Positions 1 through 7,600 of a stretch of DNA of 64,000 nt are shown in pieces. The notes below the pieces were generated by a model, which did no database searches, was not told where the DNA came from, and worked only from the letters and a program-made list of their open reading frames with translations. A program made the position numbers and the translations under genes. Source of the stretch: Neisseria dentiae. GTDB lineage: Bacteria; Pseudomonadota; Gammaproteobacteria; Burkholderiales; Neisseriaceae. How positions within the stretch are numbered: position 1 is the first letter of the stretch; each line of letters starts with the position of its first letter. The stretch is taken from assembly GCF_024580525.1 (NCBI RefSeq), contig NZ_JANIKQ010000002.1, positions 62,001-126,000 of the forward strand. Direction: 5' to 3'.

Positions 1-502
1 AGCTGGCACCGCTGCCGCCTTGTACGGCCATGCCGCCGTTGCCGTTGATTTGACCTTCTGCAGTTACCTGTGCCGAACATTTCACATTATTGGCGGTAAT
101 ATTCACGCCGCTCGGTGCTTTGATATTCAGCGTTTCGCAGTCGATTTCGATAATACGGCCTTTCTTTAACACTATTTGAGCACCATCAGCGTTATAAACC
201 GCCGTTTCGCCTTCCGATAAGCCCGTGATGCGGTAGTCTCCGTTGGTGGTGGTAACGATAATGCCGTGACTGGTTTTGCCGCCCAGCGGCACCACCACGC
301 AATCGCTGCCGGCGGGCGGGTGGCTGGTGAAGCCGAAGTTTTCGGCGTGTTCCAAATCCTGTACGGTTTCGCCTTCCAATCCTTCCACTTGGATTTTCTG
401 CACGCCGCCTCCCGATTTCACACGAGCGATTTTGCCGCGAAAGGCTTGGCGCACACCGTTAAAAGCCTGTCTGATACGTTTATCGATGGTTTTAATATCC
501 AT
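1..502 (-). CDS. Baseplate assembly protein, Mu gp45 / gpV-like (3' end outside window)
   Basis: Partial gene whose ATG at 502 follows the stop of the upstream gpP gene directly (TAA-ATG). The visible part starts MDIKTIDKRIRQAF and then shows glycine-rich beta repeats, with a segment reading NIKAPSGVNITANNVKCSAQ. This is typical of the OB-fold and beta-helix spike proteins of contractile tails. In Mu the homologue forms the central baseplate spike that pierces the outer membrane. Position directly after gpP matches Mu order. The family call rests on composition and synteny; the C-terminus is not visible. Confidence 0.8.
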   Translation of the reverse strand, partial: MDIKTIDKRIRQAFNGVRQAFRGKIARVKSGGGVQKIQVEGLEGETVQDLEHAENFGFTSHPPAGSDCVVVPLGGKTSHGIIVTTTNGDYRITGLSEGETAVYNADGAQIVLKKGRIIEIDCETLNIKAPSGVNITANNVKCSAQVTAEGQINGNGGMAVQGGSGAS

Positions 503-1642
503 TTAAATAACCTGTAACTCCTGCTTGGGCTTCTTGGCTTGGCGGCGTTTTTTCGGCTTGGCCGTTGCTTGGCCGTTGGCCTTGCGGTTTTCAGACGGCC
601 TTTTCGCCTTGCCTGATTTTTTCGGCGGGTCGGCATCCAATACCCATGCGCCGTCTTCTTTCAGGGTAAGCACGGTTTCAGTGGGTTGGCCGCGCCCACC
701 TGTAAACGTGCGCGCCATCAGAAAATACACTGCATCGATGCCGTCCGGTTCGCTCAATACGTTGATACGCTGGCCGGGCTGCCATAAAGTGCCGTTATCG
801 GTGCGGTGGCCTTGCACGGTTGCGGTAATGGTTAAGCCCGCCAGCCTGCTGTCCGCCAGCCGCTTTTTGGCTTTGCGCTGCGCTTCCGCCTGGCTGTCGA
901 TGTCCGGCTCGGTCACAATCAAGGGGCGGTGCAGCTTCAAGGAATCGTCTTTAGCCGTAGCTTTGATGTTGTTTTTACCGCTGTGGCTTTGCGCCAATAC
1001 GGTAACCTCGCTGTAGCGCGCCGCCATATCGCGGCTCACTTCCAGCCGCTTGATGTTGTTGTTTTGGCCGTTGCTGCGCAAAACCAGCTCGGCTACCGGT
1101 TCGGCGGTGTAATCGGGGCCGCCTACCACCAGCGTGCCGTCCGGCTCCAGCCACGGCCATAGGCCGTTGGCATCGGCGTACTCCAGTAGCGCATCCCACG
1201 CGCGGCAGCTCGGCTCGATCTGCACTTTGTGGGCTTTGTCGGTTTTGGCGGCATCAATACAGATTTTGACCAAGCCCAAAGGCTTAACGATTTTCTCAAT
1301 GATTTGGTGTAAATCCATATCCTGCGCGTTAAACAGCGGCGCGGAACAGTCCAGTAACACGCCTGCATCATCGCGGCCTTGTATCATTAGGGTTTTATGA
1401 CCCTTTTCGGTAATGGTTTGCACGCGGTCGATCCGCCCGCTCAATACCGTATCATTACCAACGCGCACTTCTACTTTATCACCCGGTTGTACCGCATCGG
1501 GTTTGGCATCAACAGGCCGCCCGAGCGTTACTGAAAAATCATCGGCGGGCGTGAGCAGATCGGAAACAATATCGTAATCCGTCCATTGACCGTGCGTTTT
1601 ACCGTTAATCAGCAGGGTAACGGTGTTATCGGGCGTAGGCAT
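503..1642 (-). CDS. Baseplate hub protein, Mu gpP (gp44)-like
   Basis: 379 residues starting MPTPDNTVTLLINGK. It matches the hub proteins of contractile tails (Mu gp44, P2 gpD and T4 gp27 group). The N-terminal beta domain has the GRIDRVQT motif, followed by a second domain with QGRDDAGVLLDCSAP. In Mu this trimer links the tail tube to the spike. The last 45 residues are very lysine- and arginine-rich (KKSGKAKRP, KPKKRRQAKKPKQ), more basic than the core needs. The start overlaps the end of the N gene by 17 nt, consistent with translational coupling in the tail operon. Confidence 0.85.
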   Translation of the reverse strand: MPTPDNTVTLLINGKTHGQWTDYDIVSDLLTPADDFSVTLGRPVDAKPDAVQPGDKVEVRVGNDTVLSGRIDRVQTITEKGHKTLMIQGRDDAGVLLDCSAPLFNAQDMDLHQIIEKIVKPLGLVKICIDAAKTDKAHKVQIEPSCRAWDALLEYADANGLWPWLEPDGTLVVGGPDYTAEPVAELVLRSNGQNNNIKRLEVSRDMAARYSEVTVLAQSHSGKNNIKATAKDDSLKLHRPLIVTEPDIDSQAEAQRKAKKRLADSRLAGLTITATVQGHRTDNGTLWQPGQRINVLSEPDGIDAVYFLMARTFTGGRGQPTETVLTLKEDGAWVLDADPPKKSGKAKRPSENRKANGQATAKPKKRRQAKKPKQELQVI

Positions 1643-2993
1643 TGAGCACCTCCCCTTTGGCGATAAAATTCGGATGACGGATATGCGGATTTAGGCGCAA
1701 TAATTCGGCAAAGCGGCTGTAATCGCCATACCACTCAAAAGCCAGCAGATGCAGGCCGGTATCACGGGTAACGGTTTTCTGCACCAACGGCGGGCGCAGA
1801 TTGATCACCGAACATGCCTGTTTTTGCAGTTTGTGCGCCGTATCGCGCAAGCTTTCGGTAAGTGCGGCGGCAGTTTCCAAATAAGGCGTTTTCGGCAACA
1901 ACCCCGCAGCCTCAATGCGCCGATACACATCATCGGCACTGTCGGCAGGTGTTTGGTAGAGCCGCAGCAGGCAGTAGGCCAACTGGTCGGCTTTAACCTC
2001 ATCGGAAAGCATCATGGCCAAGATACGCTGGGCGGCCAAAGCACGCTGCAAAGCGGCGCGGGTGTCGGCTAACAAGCGCGAGATTTCCACGGGTGTTAAA
2101 GTCGGGCCGTCTAACTGCACCGCTAAAATATCGGCGGCCTGCTCGGCCAAAGCACATGCGCCCACAGTGGCAGTAAGCGCGGTTAAAGCAGCCACATCTT
2201 CGGGCTTGGCGCGCTGAATCAAATCCACGGCTGCCGCACTGCCTTCCGTTCCGCGGCTGACATGCCACGGCGTCGCGGCGGCTTTGGACACGCCGCCCAC
2301 CATATCGCGCCAGCCGTCCAGCCCGCTCTTGCCGACATTGTGCATATTGGCCAACGCCCCGAACACCGATTGCAGCTCCGCCATTAATACGTGCGGGCTG
2401 TCGAGTAGGTTTAAACTGCCTTTAAACACGCCGTTAACCTGCCCGTATAGTACGCCCACAGCAATCAACACCGTGCCGTGAAAGGCATTCCAACGGCTTT
2501 GCGCTTTTTTTATTTTGCTTAAGGCCGTCTGAAATACCTCAAACCCCTGCCAAGCGGCCACATCAGCCAAGAAGTCTACCTCGTCGGCCAACGCCACCGG
2601 CAAATCGCGGTCAAAAAACGGCGCAGCTTTGACACTTTGCTTAAACGTCATCCGCACCGTGCAGTAATCGGGGCTTTCCTCGTTGTGCGCCACCTCAAAA
2701 TCCGCCACCACACAGTCGGGCACGCTGCCGTAAATCGGGTGGATCAATTCGCCCGCGCCCGTTTCGCGCAATACGTTCAGCAGGTTTTGCAGGCGGCCTT
2801 CGTAATCTTCACCCCACAATACGGCGGTCAAAGCCATATCCATCGCAGATACGCCCGTATCTTCGATGTCCGCGCCCTGTACGAACGGGTATTCGTGTTC
2901 CGCCAGCGCGTGGGTGCCGCGCAGTGTGTCGTCGATGACGTCAAAGGTAACGCCCTTGAAGCTCGCATCCAGTAAAGTGTCTTTCCAAGCCAT
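1626..2993 (-). CDS. DNA circularisation / tail protein N (Mu gpN-like)
   Basis: 455 residues. The N-terminus MAWKDTLLDASFKGVTFDV is typical of the DNA-circularisation N-terminal domain of Mu gpN. The family name comes from Mu; the role is tail and baseplate assembly, with a proposed part in protecting or circularising injected DNA. The middle is alanine-rich and helical. The C-terminal 60 residues (FEWYGDYSRFAELLRLNPHI) resemble the LysM-like tail found in related baseplate proteins. The start codon shares one base with the tape-measure stop and the end overlaps gpP, so the three genes form a tight unit. Confidence 0.85.
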   Translation of the reverse strand: MAWKDTLLDASFKGVTFDVIDDTLRGTHALAEHEYPFVQGADIEDTGVSAMDMALTAVLWGEDYEGRLQNLLNVLRETGAGELIHPIYGSVPDCVVADFEVAHNEESPDYCTVRMTFKQSVKAAPFFDRDLPVALADEVDFLADVAAWQGFEVFQTALSKIKKAQSRWNAFHGTVLIAVGVLYGQVNGVFKGSLNLLDSPHVLMAELQSVFGALANMHNVGKSGLDGWRDMVGGVSKAAATPWHVSRGTEGSAAAVDLIQRAKPEDVAALTALTATVGACALAEQAADILAVQLDGPTLTPVEISRLLADTRAALQRALAAQRILAMMLSDEVKADQLAYCLLRLYQTPADSADDVYRRIEAAGLLPKTPYLETAAALTESLRDTAHKLQKQACSVINLRPPLVQKTVTRDTGLHLLAFEWYGDYSRFAELLRLNPHIRHPNFIAKGEVLNAYAR

Positions 2994-5137
2994 TAATTTT
3001 TCCTACTGTTGCGTTCTACCGCCTGATTCACATAGGCCATAATGTTGCCGTTTTGCACGGTAACGGTAATCGGAATCGGCTTGCCTGCCGCCGCCTGCAT
3101 TTGTGCGGCAGCAGCCGTCATCTGTGCCGCCGCGCCGGTAATCTGCGCTGTTGCCGCCTGATTCTCCGCCGCAGCCTGCACATACTGCTGGCTTGCCTGC
3201 TGGTTGGTTTGTGCAGATTGGTTAAGCTGCGCCATACTCTCTTTTAAAACAGGGCTGTCGAGCGGAGCATTGTTGCCGCCCAGTTCTTCACGTTTGCGCA
3301 GATATTCGGCTTTCGCCCCCGCTGAAAAATCAGGCAGGATACTTTCCAGCCAAGACGATAATTTAGCAAACGGTTTTGACCATTCCGCATATTTGTCGCG
3401 CTGCCCCGCCAAATGGGTTGCCCCGCCCATTACGGCCAACGGTGCCGCACCGAGCGCGACGGGTCCTAGCGAGGAGGCCGAGGGCATCAGACGGCCCGCC
3501 TGTAAGGTTCTGCTGCTTCCACCGAACAGTTTGGAAAGCAGGCCGCCGCCCCCAAACATAGAGCTTGTACCGGCCGCCGCCGATGCAGCCGCCGCGCCGT
3601 ATCCTACCTGCGTGGCGGTTTGCGCCTGTTCGGGATGCCCGCGCATCCATTGTGCGGCCGACTGCATCCAGCCTCCGATGCGGTCGCTGAATTTTTCAAA
3701 TGCGCCATATTCGGCTTCTGATTTGGCGAGGGAGAATTGGGATTTTTTAAACCCCGAACCTTCGGCGACGAATCCGTATGCACCGTCCACCGCACCCGCC
3801 GCATTTGTCTGGCCTACTTGCAGGCGGGTGAGTTCCTGTTTGTTGTTGACCAATGCCAGCAATGCCATCAATGCCTGACGGTCGGAAACCAGCTTCCCGA
3901 TGGCAGTGCCGTCTACCAAGGCCTTTTGGTTTTCCAGCAAAGCCAGCTTGGCTTCATCGCCTTGCGCGGCATTAATCTGTTTCATCAGAGCGGCGGACTT
4001 CTTATCCTTGGCCGTGATTTCTCCGACAATGTCCACCAGCGCATCAAGCGAGTTCATGCCTGCTGCCTGCCGTTTGTTCATGCTGGCGGTGAAATCGAAA
4101 CCTTCTTTGCCGTTGATGGTAATTTTTTTGGCTTTGGTCACAATATCCTGACTGTTGATTTTTGCCAGCAGGTTGACTAGGTTGTTCCCAGCTTCATCGG
4201 TATTGCCCGCGGTCATAAACGACAATTGGTTGGCATTGAGCAGGCTGGAAAAATTATCCAGCGTCGCGCCCATACCGGCGTTTTTCATTGCAGCCAACTG
4301 CTGCGGCAGCCAGCGCGACATGTCTTTCAATTCAAAACCGCCGTCCGCGCCCGATTGCAACGCACGGTCAAGCAGCGACGGAATATCCGCCTCTTTAAAC
4401 CCCGCCTGCAACGCCTTGGTTACGATGTTGGCAATATCGTTTCCTTCCGTATTGGCGGCGGTGGCGGTTTTCATAACGGTCGGCAGCAGTTTTTTCACGG
4501 CTTCGTCGCTCATCGCTCCGCTGGCCACCATTGTATTCATGGCTTCCAAAGCGGTATCACGCGTCGTTCCGCCTACATAGGCGGCATCCATGACCGATTT
4601 CTTAATTTCCGCCATACCTGCGCGCTTCTCGGCCATACTCTTGCCTGCATACATGGTATTGGCGGCATGACGCAATGATGTGTCAAAGTCCATCGTCCGG
4701 TTGACCGGCTGCGCCAACACATAAGCCCCTGCCGCCGCACCCGCCGCCACGCCGGCCACACCGCGCCCGATTGTCCGGACTCCCGAACCTATACGTTGCA
4801 AACGGCTTGCACCGCCGTTGATTTCGGCAGTCAGCTCGCGTACGCGGCTGCGCGTTACCTGTGCAGCCCTCGCCAGTTCGCGTTGCGAAGCCATGCCGCT
4901 TTTGGCCAAACGGTTGTAAGCCGCCTGCGTTTGTTGGATTTCACGGCGGATTTGGTGTTCAGTACGGATGCCCAAACGGGCGGTAGCGCTGTACATCTCT
5001 TGATGTTTCAGCTTGACCGCTGCGGCTTTCTGCAACTGCCGGCTGCCTGTTTTTTCCGCTTCTGCCGCCAAACGGCGGAGGCCGGGCGTGGCGTTGTCCT
5101 TAAACTTAGCAACCAGTTCTACACTATGCTGGCTCAT
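2993..5137 (-). CDS. Tail tape measure protein (Mu gp42-like)
   Basis: 714 residues, the second longest phage ORF here. It is rich in Ala, Gln, Lys and Met, with long predicted helices at the N-terminus (ELVAKFKDNATPGLRRLAAE), a central hydrophobic glycine/alanine segment (GRGVAGVAAGAAAGAYVLAQP) and a low-complexity Gln/Ala/Met C-terminus. These are hallmarks of tape measure proteins, whose length sets tail length. It lies directly after the frameshifted gp41 pair, the usual place because those chaperones coat it. The ATG overlaps the stop of the frameshift ORF by 4 nt. Confidence 0.9.
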   Translation of the reverse strand: MSQHSVELVAKFKDNATPGLRRLAAEAEKTGSRQLQKAAAVKLKHQEMYSATARLGIRTEHQIRREIQQTQAAYNRLAKSGMASQRELARAAQVTRSRVRELTAEINGGASRLQRIGSGVRTIGRGVAGVAAGAAAGAYVLAQPVNRTMDFDTSLRHAANTMYAGKSMAEKRAGMAEIKKSVMDAAYVGGTTRDTALEAMNTMVASGAMSDEAVKKLLPTVMKTATAANTEGNDIANIVTKALQAGFKEADIPSLLDRALQSGADGGFELKDMSRWLPQQLAAMKNAGMGATLDNFSSLLNANQLSFMTAGNTDEAGNNLVNLLAKINSQDIVTKAKKITINGKEGFDFTASMNKRQAAGMNSLDALVDIVGEITAKDKKSAALMKQINAAQGDEAKLALLENQKALVDGTAIGKLVSDRQALMALLALVNNKQELTRLQVGQTNAAGAVDGAYGFVAEGSGFKKSQFSLAKSEAEYGAFEKFSDRIGGWMQSAAQWMRGHPEQAQTATQVGYGAAAASAAAGTSSMFGGGGLLSKLFGGSSRTLQAGRLMPSASSLGPVALGAAPLAVMGGATHLAGQRDKYAEWSKPFAKLSSWLESILPDFSAGAKAEYLRKREELGGNNAPLDSPVLKESMAQLNQSAQTNQQASQQYVQAAAENQAATAQITGAAAQMTAAAAQMQAAAGKPIPITVTVQNGNIMAYVNQAVERNSRKN

Positions 5138-5729
5138 TTTTTCTTACGCTTGCTGATAAAGGTTTGGGTCTGCCCGCCCGTGGCGGCGGATGGTTTGACG
5201 TTCGCAGGAATAAACCACGGCATCACTACCGGCGCGGCGCGGCCGCGCTCGATTAAGTCGGCCTGTTTTAACCAGCCTTCCAGTTCGGGTTGGGTCATGC
5301 CGTCGATTTGGGCGGGCGTGATGCCGTATCGGCCGAGTTTTAAGACGGCGTATCGGTAACGGTCGGCGCGGGGTGCGGGCAAAGCCGCTTTTTTTGCAGC
5401 AGCTCTTGCGCCCAGTACAGCGCGTCAAAGTCAGCAGCAGCCATCTCATCAAGCAGCAAATCAGGTGTCAAAGATTCGGCTGTTAAGCCACCCAATTTAT
5501 CCAGTGACGCGGCATAGGCGGCCACCAGCCGCGGCTGGCCTTCAAGTTGCGGATCAATTGCCATGTCCTCGCGCACGGTTAAAAGGTGCATGGAAAAATC
5601 ATGGTGCATTTCGCCGTCAATCACACCAATGCCGTATTTCAGACGGCCGGTAACGGTTTTCAGGTCGGGAGAAATGCGCAATTCGTAATCTTCGATGGCG
5701 CGGGTGAGTTCGGGGGGAAATTCAGACAT
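5134..5729 (-). CDS. Tail assembly chaperone long form made by -1 frameshift
   Basis: Reading the gp41 frame to the heptamer A AAA AAG (5394-5388) and slipping one base back gives LLQKKAALPAPRADRYRYAV and continues through the downstream ORF to a stop at 5134. The product is about 198 residues ending ISKRKKK. The downstream ORF (open from 5382) has only an in-frame ATG without a ribosome binding site inside the overlap, so it is best read as the extension. Mu and most long-tailed phages make a short and a long chaperone from one start by this kind of shift, here with the strongest known bacterial slippery sequence. Confidence 0.8.
5340..5729 (-). CDS. Tail assembly chaperone, Mu gp41-like (zero-frame product)
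   Basis: 129 residues, start MSEFPPELTRAIEDYELR. Small acidic proteins of this type between tail tube and tape measure genes are tail assembly chaperones. The reading frame ends shortly after an A7G run (codons CAA AAA AAG at about 5396-5388), which is where a -1 shift would join it to the next ORF. In this prophage it is separated from the tail tube gene by the inserted 5825-7148 cassette, whereas in Mu the two are close. The 95-nt gap upstream holds small inverted repeats (CCTTG/CAAGG) that may be remnants of the original intergenic region. Confidence 0.85.
   Translation of the reverse strand: MSEFPPELTRAIEDYELRISPDLKTVTGRLKYGIGVIDGEMHHDFSMHLLTVREDMAIDPQLEGQPRLVAAYAASLDKLGGLTAESLTPDLLLDEMAAADFDALYWAQELLQKKRLCPHPAPTVTDTPS
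5388..5394 (-). other. Programmed -1 ribosomal frameshift site (A AAA AAG)
   Basis: On the minus strand the mRNA reads CAA AAA AAG CGG in the gp41 frame. A simultaneous one-base slip of the P- and A-site tRNAs leaves AAA AAA and continues GCG GCT TTG, the frame of the downstream ORF. The same heptamer drives the dnaX frameshift in E. coli. GC-rich sequence follows and could form a stimulatory stem; I have not folded it. Confidence 0.8.
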
Positions 5730-5824
5730 AAAAAAGCCCTTAAACGGTGGTTAAACCTTGTATAAATCAAGGCTTAATTGTCGCTTAAGGGTTGTTTACT
5801 GACTGTTTAACAGATGTCAGAAAG

Positions 5825-6268
5825 TTATTGATAAAATTCTAAAACAGCTTTAGCAGTGTCATACAATATAAACAATGCATAAATAAATACTGTTAATAAC
5901 AAAATTTCCAAACTGATATTAATAATAGTTGGATTCCAAGACCAATCTATTTTTTTCGATAAAATAGAAAGAATTAGACCGCTGCCTATCAAAGCAATTT
6001 GTTCACGGATAGACAACAACATTTGTGATTTGGTAGCACCAAAGATTTCATTAACTTTTTTTTGATGCTCACGACTGATTTCATACATTTTCGACAAAAT
6101 AACAGCTATTGTTGCAGTGTTGATCGCCATCAAAGTAACCAGAATATTGAGCAAATTGTCCTGCATGAATTCTCTGACAAAAGAAATCCCAAATAATGCT
6201 TGAATGGCACAAATAACCACAGCAATGACAAAAGATTTGGCAAAGGTGTCAGCAATAGTTTTAATCAT
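5825..6268 (-). CDS. Small four-helix membrane protein of AT-rich cassette (RexB-like layout)
   Basis: 147 residues from the ATG at 6268, which overlaps the end of the upstream gene by 8 nt. An AGAGAAA purine run precedes this ATG; the longer upstream frame only reads back into the partner gene. Four hydrophobic segments lie at about residues 13-30, 39-58, 90-103 and 115-136, with a charged loop (SKMYEISREHQKKVNEIF) between the second and third. Size, helix count, gene order and the C-terminal NPTI start of the last helix recall lambda RexB, the ion channel of the RexAB exclusion system. This resemblance is from memory of RexB and is inference. No signal peptide. Base composition is far more AT-rich than the phage genes on either side. 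Confidence 0.55.
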   Translation of the reverse strand: MIKTIADTFAKSFVIAVVICAIQALFGISFVREFMQDNLLNILVTLMAINTATIAVILSKMYEISREHQKKVNEIFGATKSQMLLSIREQIALIGSGLILSILSKKIDWSWNPTIINISLEILLLTVFIYALFILYDTAKAVLEFYQ

Positions 6269-7148
6269 TTTCTCTACAAGAATCTTGAATTCTGTCAACA
6301 AGGTTATAAGGGTGATATTCAATAGTAATCTCATCAACCGTTAAACTAGACTGTTCAGTTTTGACGTTGGTGATTGCTTTAACACCTTTACACTTTACTC
6401 TAATATTTCCACCTCCTTTACTGCTGTAATCTACCAGTTCAGGAAGTTGCGGCATACTGGGTGAAATATTCAAAGTACCATTTTCGGGAGCAGTCAAAGC
6501 CAATTCTGTTGTAGCAGAATTAGACATTTTAGCTATGGCTTTTAATTCTTCACTTAATGACTGAGAAATAGAAGCCATGTTAGGAGTAACTATTTTGAAG
6601 ATAACCTTTTCTAAGTTGCGACCTTCAATAAATTCCCAAAAGGATTTCTTATCAAATATCGGATTGATTTGCACATTTAAATTATGAATAGCAAGTATTT
6701 CATTTAAACGTTTTTCCAAGGTTGCTGCCAATGAATTAGTACTATGAAAGGCTATTGGTCGATATTCAATAGCAATAATTTGTTGCTCTGGGTCATTCCA
6801 AATAAGCACAAACGCACTTGGCCAATTTTCTTCAGAAACCGATTCAAAATTTTCTGTTTCTCTCTTTATTCGCTTACGTGTAGCAACTTTAAATACAAAA
6901 AGTTGCTCACTTTCATCTGCGTGGTTATTTGGGAAAATTTGCTTAATTCTTATCTTTCTAGCCGTTTCTTCATATGAATTCAAATCACTATGCAGGATAA
7001 GATTGTTAAAGGCTTCGATAAAAAATGCATTTTTATTTTGGATTACTTCTTCAACTGTCATATCTCCAACATGTAAAGGCAGGCGTTCTTGAATACGTTC
7101 ATTCGGAATAATTTGATAGCGATATAGGTGAAAAAGACGGTTAGCCAT
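6261..7148 (-). CDS. AT-rich cargo protein of the tail operon (RexA-like layout)
   Basis: 295 residues, soluble, starting MANRLFHLYRYQIIPNERIQ. I recognise no named family by direct motif. The block at residues 109-188 (WPSAFVLIW, then NVQINPIFDKKSFWEFIEG and VIFKIV) has the same order of elements as the conserved part of lambda RexA (FPSFLFV, then VQIEPLM and FIGRTTVKV), and the protein precedes a four-helix membrane protein just as rexA precedes rexB. I infer a sensor for a membrane effector. The gene has its own promoter, an inverted repeat and no clear Shine-Dalgarno sequence. An unrelated two-gene exclusion or defence system is the main alternative. Confidence 0.5.
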   Translation of the reverse strand: MANRLFHLYRYQIIPNERIQERLPLHVGDMTVEEVIQNKNAFFIEAFNNLILHSDLNSYEETARKIRIKQIFPNNHADESEQLFVFKVATRKRIKRETENFESVSEENWPSAFVLIWNDPEQQIIAIEYRPIAFHSTNSLAATLEKRLNEILAIHNLNVQINPIFDKKSFWEFIEGRNLEKVIFKIVTPNMASISQSLSEELKAIAKMSNSATTELALTAPENGTLNISPSMPQLPELVDYSSKGGGNIRVKCKGVKAITNVKTEQSSLTVDEITIEYHPYNLVDRIQDSCREND

Positions 7149-7151
7149 AAT

Positions 7152-7209
7152 TGATTGAACCCAGTAATAAAACTGGGTTCAATCATAACACGATTTAATA
7201 TAGAAACAA
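7152..7209 (-). promoter_or_regulatory. Cassette promoter overlapped by a 14-bp inverted repeat
   Basis: On the minus strand TTGTTT (7209-7204), a 16-nt spacer and TATGAT (7187-7182) form a good sigma70-type promoter just after the tail tube stop. A perfect repeat, TGATTGAACCCAGT / ACTGGGTTCAATCA with a 6-nt loop (7152-7185), begins inside the -10 box and ends four bases before the cassette ATG. It could be a repressor operator or, in RNA, a hairpin occupying nearly the whole leader. No T-run follows it, so it is not an ordinary terminator. Confidence 0.6.
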
Positions 7210-7212
7210 TGG

Positions 7213-7587
7213 TTACTCCAACACCTTCCGAATCGCAAAACCGGTCACATCCACCACCAGCTCATTATCTACGGTATAGCTGTCACCCGCTTCGGTGGCG
7301 CAGAAGCCGAGGTACGATGTCGGGCGCGCGCCTTCCACGTCGGGAACTAGGCTGATTTTGGCGTCGTCGATCTTTGCCCAGTCCACCGCCGTGCCGTCGG
7401 TCGGCACCACGGCGGTAAAGGTAATGTCGTATTGGCCAACGCCGCGGGTAAAGCCTTTGACGCGGCGGGTGCGGTTCATGGTTTTTACGGGCTTTTTGCC
7501 GGTGTTGTCTTTCACGTCGATTTTGGTTACTTCGACTTCGTTCGCGCCCAGATAGAGGATGACGCTGCCAACGTATTCGGTACTCAT
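7213..7587 (-). CDS. Tail tube protein (Mu gpM-like)
   Basis: 124 residues starting MSTEYVGSVILYLGANEVEV. The short all-beta protein lies directly after the tail sheath gene, with 13 nt between them, where Mu has the tube gene M. Segments such as RGVGQYDITFTAVVPTDG fit the beta-sandwich of polymerising tube proteins. It forms the inner channel through which DNA passes on sheath contraction. After its stop the phage operon is interrupted by the AT-rich cassette before gp41 resumes. Confidence 0.85.
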   Translation of the reverse strand: MSTEYVGSVILYLGANEVEVTKIDVKDNTGKKPVKTMNRTRRVKGFTRGVGQYDITFTAVVPTDGTAVDWAKIDDAKISLVPDVEGARPTSYLGFCATEAGDSYTVDNELVVDVTGFAIRKVLE

Positions 7588-7600
7588 GTTTCAGCCTTTC

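Noticed and set aside
5825-7148. Kiwa-type (KwaA/KwaB) defence pair as identity of the AT-rich cassette
   Set aside because: Gene order is reversed and I see no DUF4868 pattern. The RexAB layout fits better, though neither is proven.
7152-7185. The inverted repeat as an ordinary terminator of the tail tube transcript
   Set aside because: No T-run follows on either strand, and the repeat overlaps a -10 box instead.
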